Positions 62,687 through 64,000 of a stretch of DNA of 64,000 bases are shown here, piece after piece; positions within the stretch are counted from its first letter, which is position 1, and each line of letters starts with the position of its first letter. This DNA comes from Malacoplasma iowae. GTDB lineage: Bacteria > Bacillota_I > Bacilli_A > Mycoplasmatales > Mycoplasmoidaceae. A program made the translations under genes and the position numbers. The stretch is taken from the NCBI RefSeq assembly GCF_900660615.1, contig NZ_LR215023.1:310001-374000 (forward strand), given 5' to 3'. Below the pieces are notes generated by a model, which had not been told where the DNA came from, did not search any database, and saw only the letters and a program-made list of their open reading frames with translations.

Positions 62687-64000
62687 ATGATAAAAATAAA
62701 TTTAGAAAGTTGCCTTGAATCAAAAGAGAAGGCTGAAAAAGTATTGAATAGTTATCAATCAAAAATTGAAACTATTCATAAAAGTATTACTAATAGAAAA
62801 TGTGCTGGACATGAGATGTTAGGTTGACTTGATTATCCATTTAATTTTGATAAAAACGAAATGAGTGAATTAATCAAATTATCAAAGACATGATATTCAA
62901 ACAAAGAAATTAAAAACATTGTTGTTTTAGGAATTGGGGGATCTTATATAGGGGTTAAAGCAGCAATTGATATGTGTCTGCCACCTTTTAATAGAGATAA
63001 AAACATTATCTTTGTTTACAACTTATCATCAACATATATCACATCTTTAATAAAAAAACTTGAAAAAGAAGATTTCTATTTAATTGTTATATCAAAATCT
63101 GGTACTACACTTGAAACAGCTGTTGCATTTAGAATTTTTTATGAAATTCTTTATAACAAACATGCTTCAGCTTCAGCAAAAGATAGAGTAGTTTGTATAA
63201 CAGATAAAGAAAATGGTAAATTAAGACATTTAGTAAACAAATATGGTTTTAAATCATTCTGTATACCAGCTAATGTTGGAGGAAGATTTTCAGCTATTAC
63301 ACCAGTTGGATTATTTGCTATGGGAGTAATGGGTCTTGATGTTAACAAAATTCTTGAAGGATGTAGAAAGGCTTTACAAGATACAGACACTACAAATTTA
63401 AAAAATAATACTGCTTATCAATATGCAATATTAAGACACTATTTTTATTCTAAAAAAGAGAAAACTGTTGAAGTTTTTTGTACTTATGAACCACAAATGT
63501 TTTATTTCAGTGAACACTGAAAACAATTAATGGGTGAATCAGAAGGTAAGGAAGGAAAGGCTCTTTACCCATCAAATTGTTTATTTACAACTGACCTACA
63601 TTCTGTTGGGCAATTTTTACAACAAGGAACAAAATGTTTTTTTGAAACTGTTCTTCATGTTAAAAATCCAATGCTTGATACAACTATTGAATCGTTTATG
63701 AATGATGAAGATGGTTTAGATTTTATTAATGGTAAAACTGTGAACTATATTAATAGAGTCGCTGCTTCAAGTACTGTTGATGCTCACCATATTGATGGTG
63801 GAGTTGATGTTATCCAATTAGAAATCCAAAAAACTGATGAATATAATTTTGGATATTTATATTCTTGATTCTCAAAAGCTGTTGCTGTTAGTGGTCTTTT
63901 ATTAAAAATTAATCCATTTGATCAACCTGGTGTTGAAGCATATAAACAAAGAATGTTTGCTACTTTAAGAAGCAGTAAAAAAAGTGGTAAAAATAAATAA
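62687..64000 (+). CDS. pgi: Glucose-6-phosphate isomerase
   Basis: A 437-residue SIS-fold enzyme that interconverts glucose-6-phosphate and fructose-6-phosphate at the start of glycolysis. Motifs: [15 protein letters not shown] (about residue 84), [15 protein letters not shown] (phosphate binding), [27 protein letters not shown] and the catalytic Glu/His region [18 protein letters not shown] lies 8-13 bp before ATG 62687. The TAA stop is the last three bases of the window, so the gene is complete. Confidence 0.96.

Overview
The window is mollicute (mycoplasma-type) chromosome. It is very AT-rich, and UGA is read as tryptophan: in-frame TGA codons fall on family-conserved Trp positions (for example the thioredoxin W-C-G-P-C motif and the sigma factor STYATWW motif), and a tRNA-Trp with a UCA anticodon is encoded at 15924-15998. 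Many genes therefore run through apparent TGA stops; coordinates here use that code. A DUF16-like coiled-coil gene and the overall gene set would suit the M. penetrans / M. iowae / M. pneumoniae side of the mycoplasmas, but that placement is inference.

Layout. 1-4467: a 1984-bp tandem unit carrying tyrS and the first codons of ffh, with a ParA-like gene between the two tyrS copies, then the intact ffh. 4576-7244: rpoD, trmK and a Nif3-family gene, overlapping. 7531-9878: an RpiR-like regulator split by a frameshift, and an IS30-type element (1162 bp) flanked by a 244-bp direct repeat. 9973-12963: rpsU, a SprT-like protease and an RNase J paralogue without its catalytic histidines. 12964-15923: gene-poor DNA containing the DUF16-like gene, then tRNA-Trp. 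15924-20615: tRNA-Trp, a NADH-oxidase-type flavoprotein, a GntR regulator, then two IS copies nested one inside the other. 20772-25124: rpmB, two tandem membrane paralogues, a MATE-like transporter, trxA. 25281-31698: YtpR, IspG, copper chaperone and copper ATPase, proC, a degenerate Fic-like protein. 31737-38091: DEAD helicase, EzrA-like coiled-coil protein, truB, ABC-F ATPase. 38156-44692: a hydrolase pair, superoxide dismutase and a four-gene FecCD-type iron uptake operon. 44940-49585: second flavoprotein oxidase, a MoxR AAA+ gene with a partner, pfkA. 49809-54567: glycosyltransferase, RDD protein, pcrA, YmdB. 54656-60514: a cluster of unusual low-complexity and surface genes interrupted by a fourth IS copy. 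60617-64000: pepF and pgi.

The strongest unexplained patterns are these. First, every IS copy sits in a perfect or imperfect inverted repeat (usually a terminator hairpin) that has been duplicated around it; one copy has inserted into the terminator of another copy, and one has duplicated 244 bp. Second, the gene at 58565-60514 joins an asparagine-rich, prion-like N-terminus to an ABC-ATPase-like domain whose Walker A, signature, Walker B and H-loop motifs are all ruined. It lies beside a gene with an acidic Asn/Asp/Glu-rich tail and a two-TM surface protein, and may belong to a cell-architecture or adhesion system. Several other genes (RNase J-like, Fic-like, ParA-like, the possible vWA partner of MoxR) also keep a fold while losing catalytic residues.

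Metabolic themes: glycolysis (pfkA, pgi), oxygen and redox handling (two NADH-oxidase-like proteins, SOD, thioredoxin), metal traffic (iron ABC importer, CopZ/CopA), one step of the non-mevalonate isoprenoid route (IspG) and proline metabolism (ProC).
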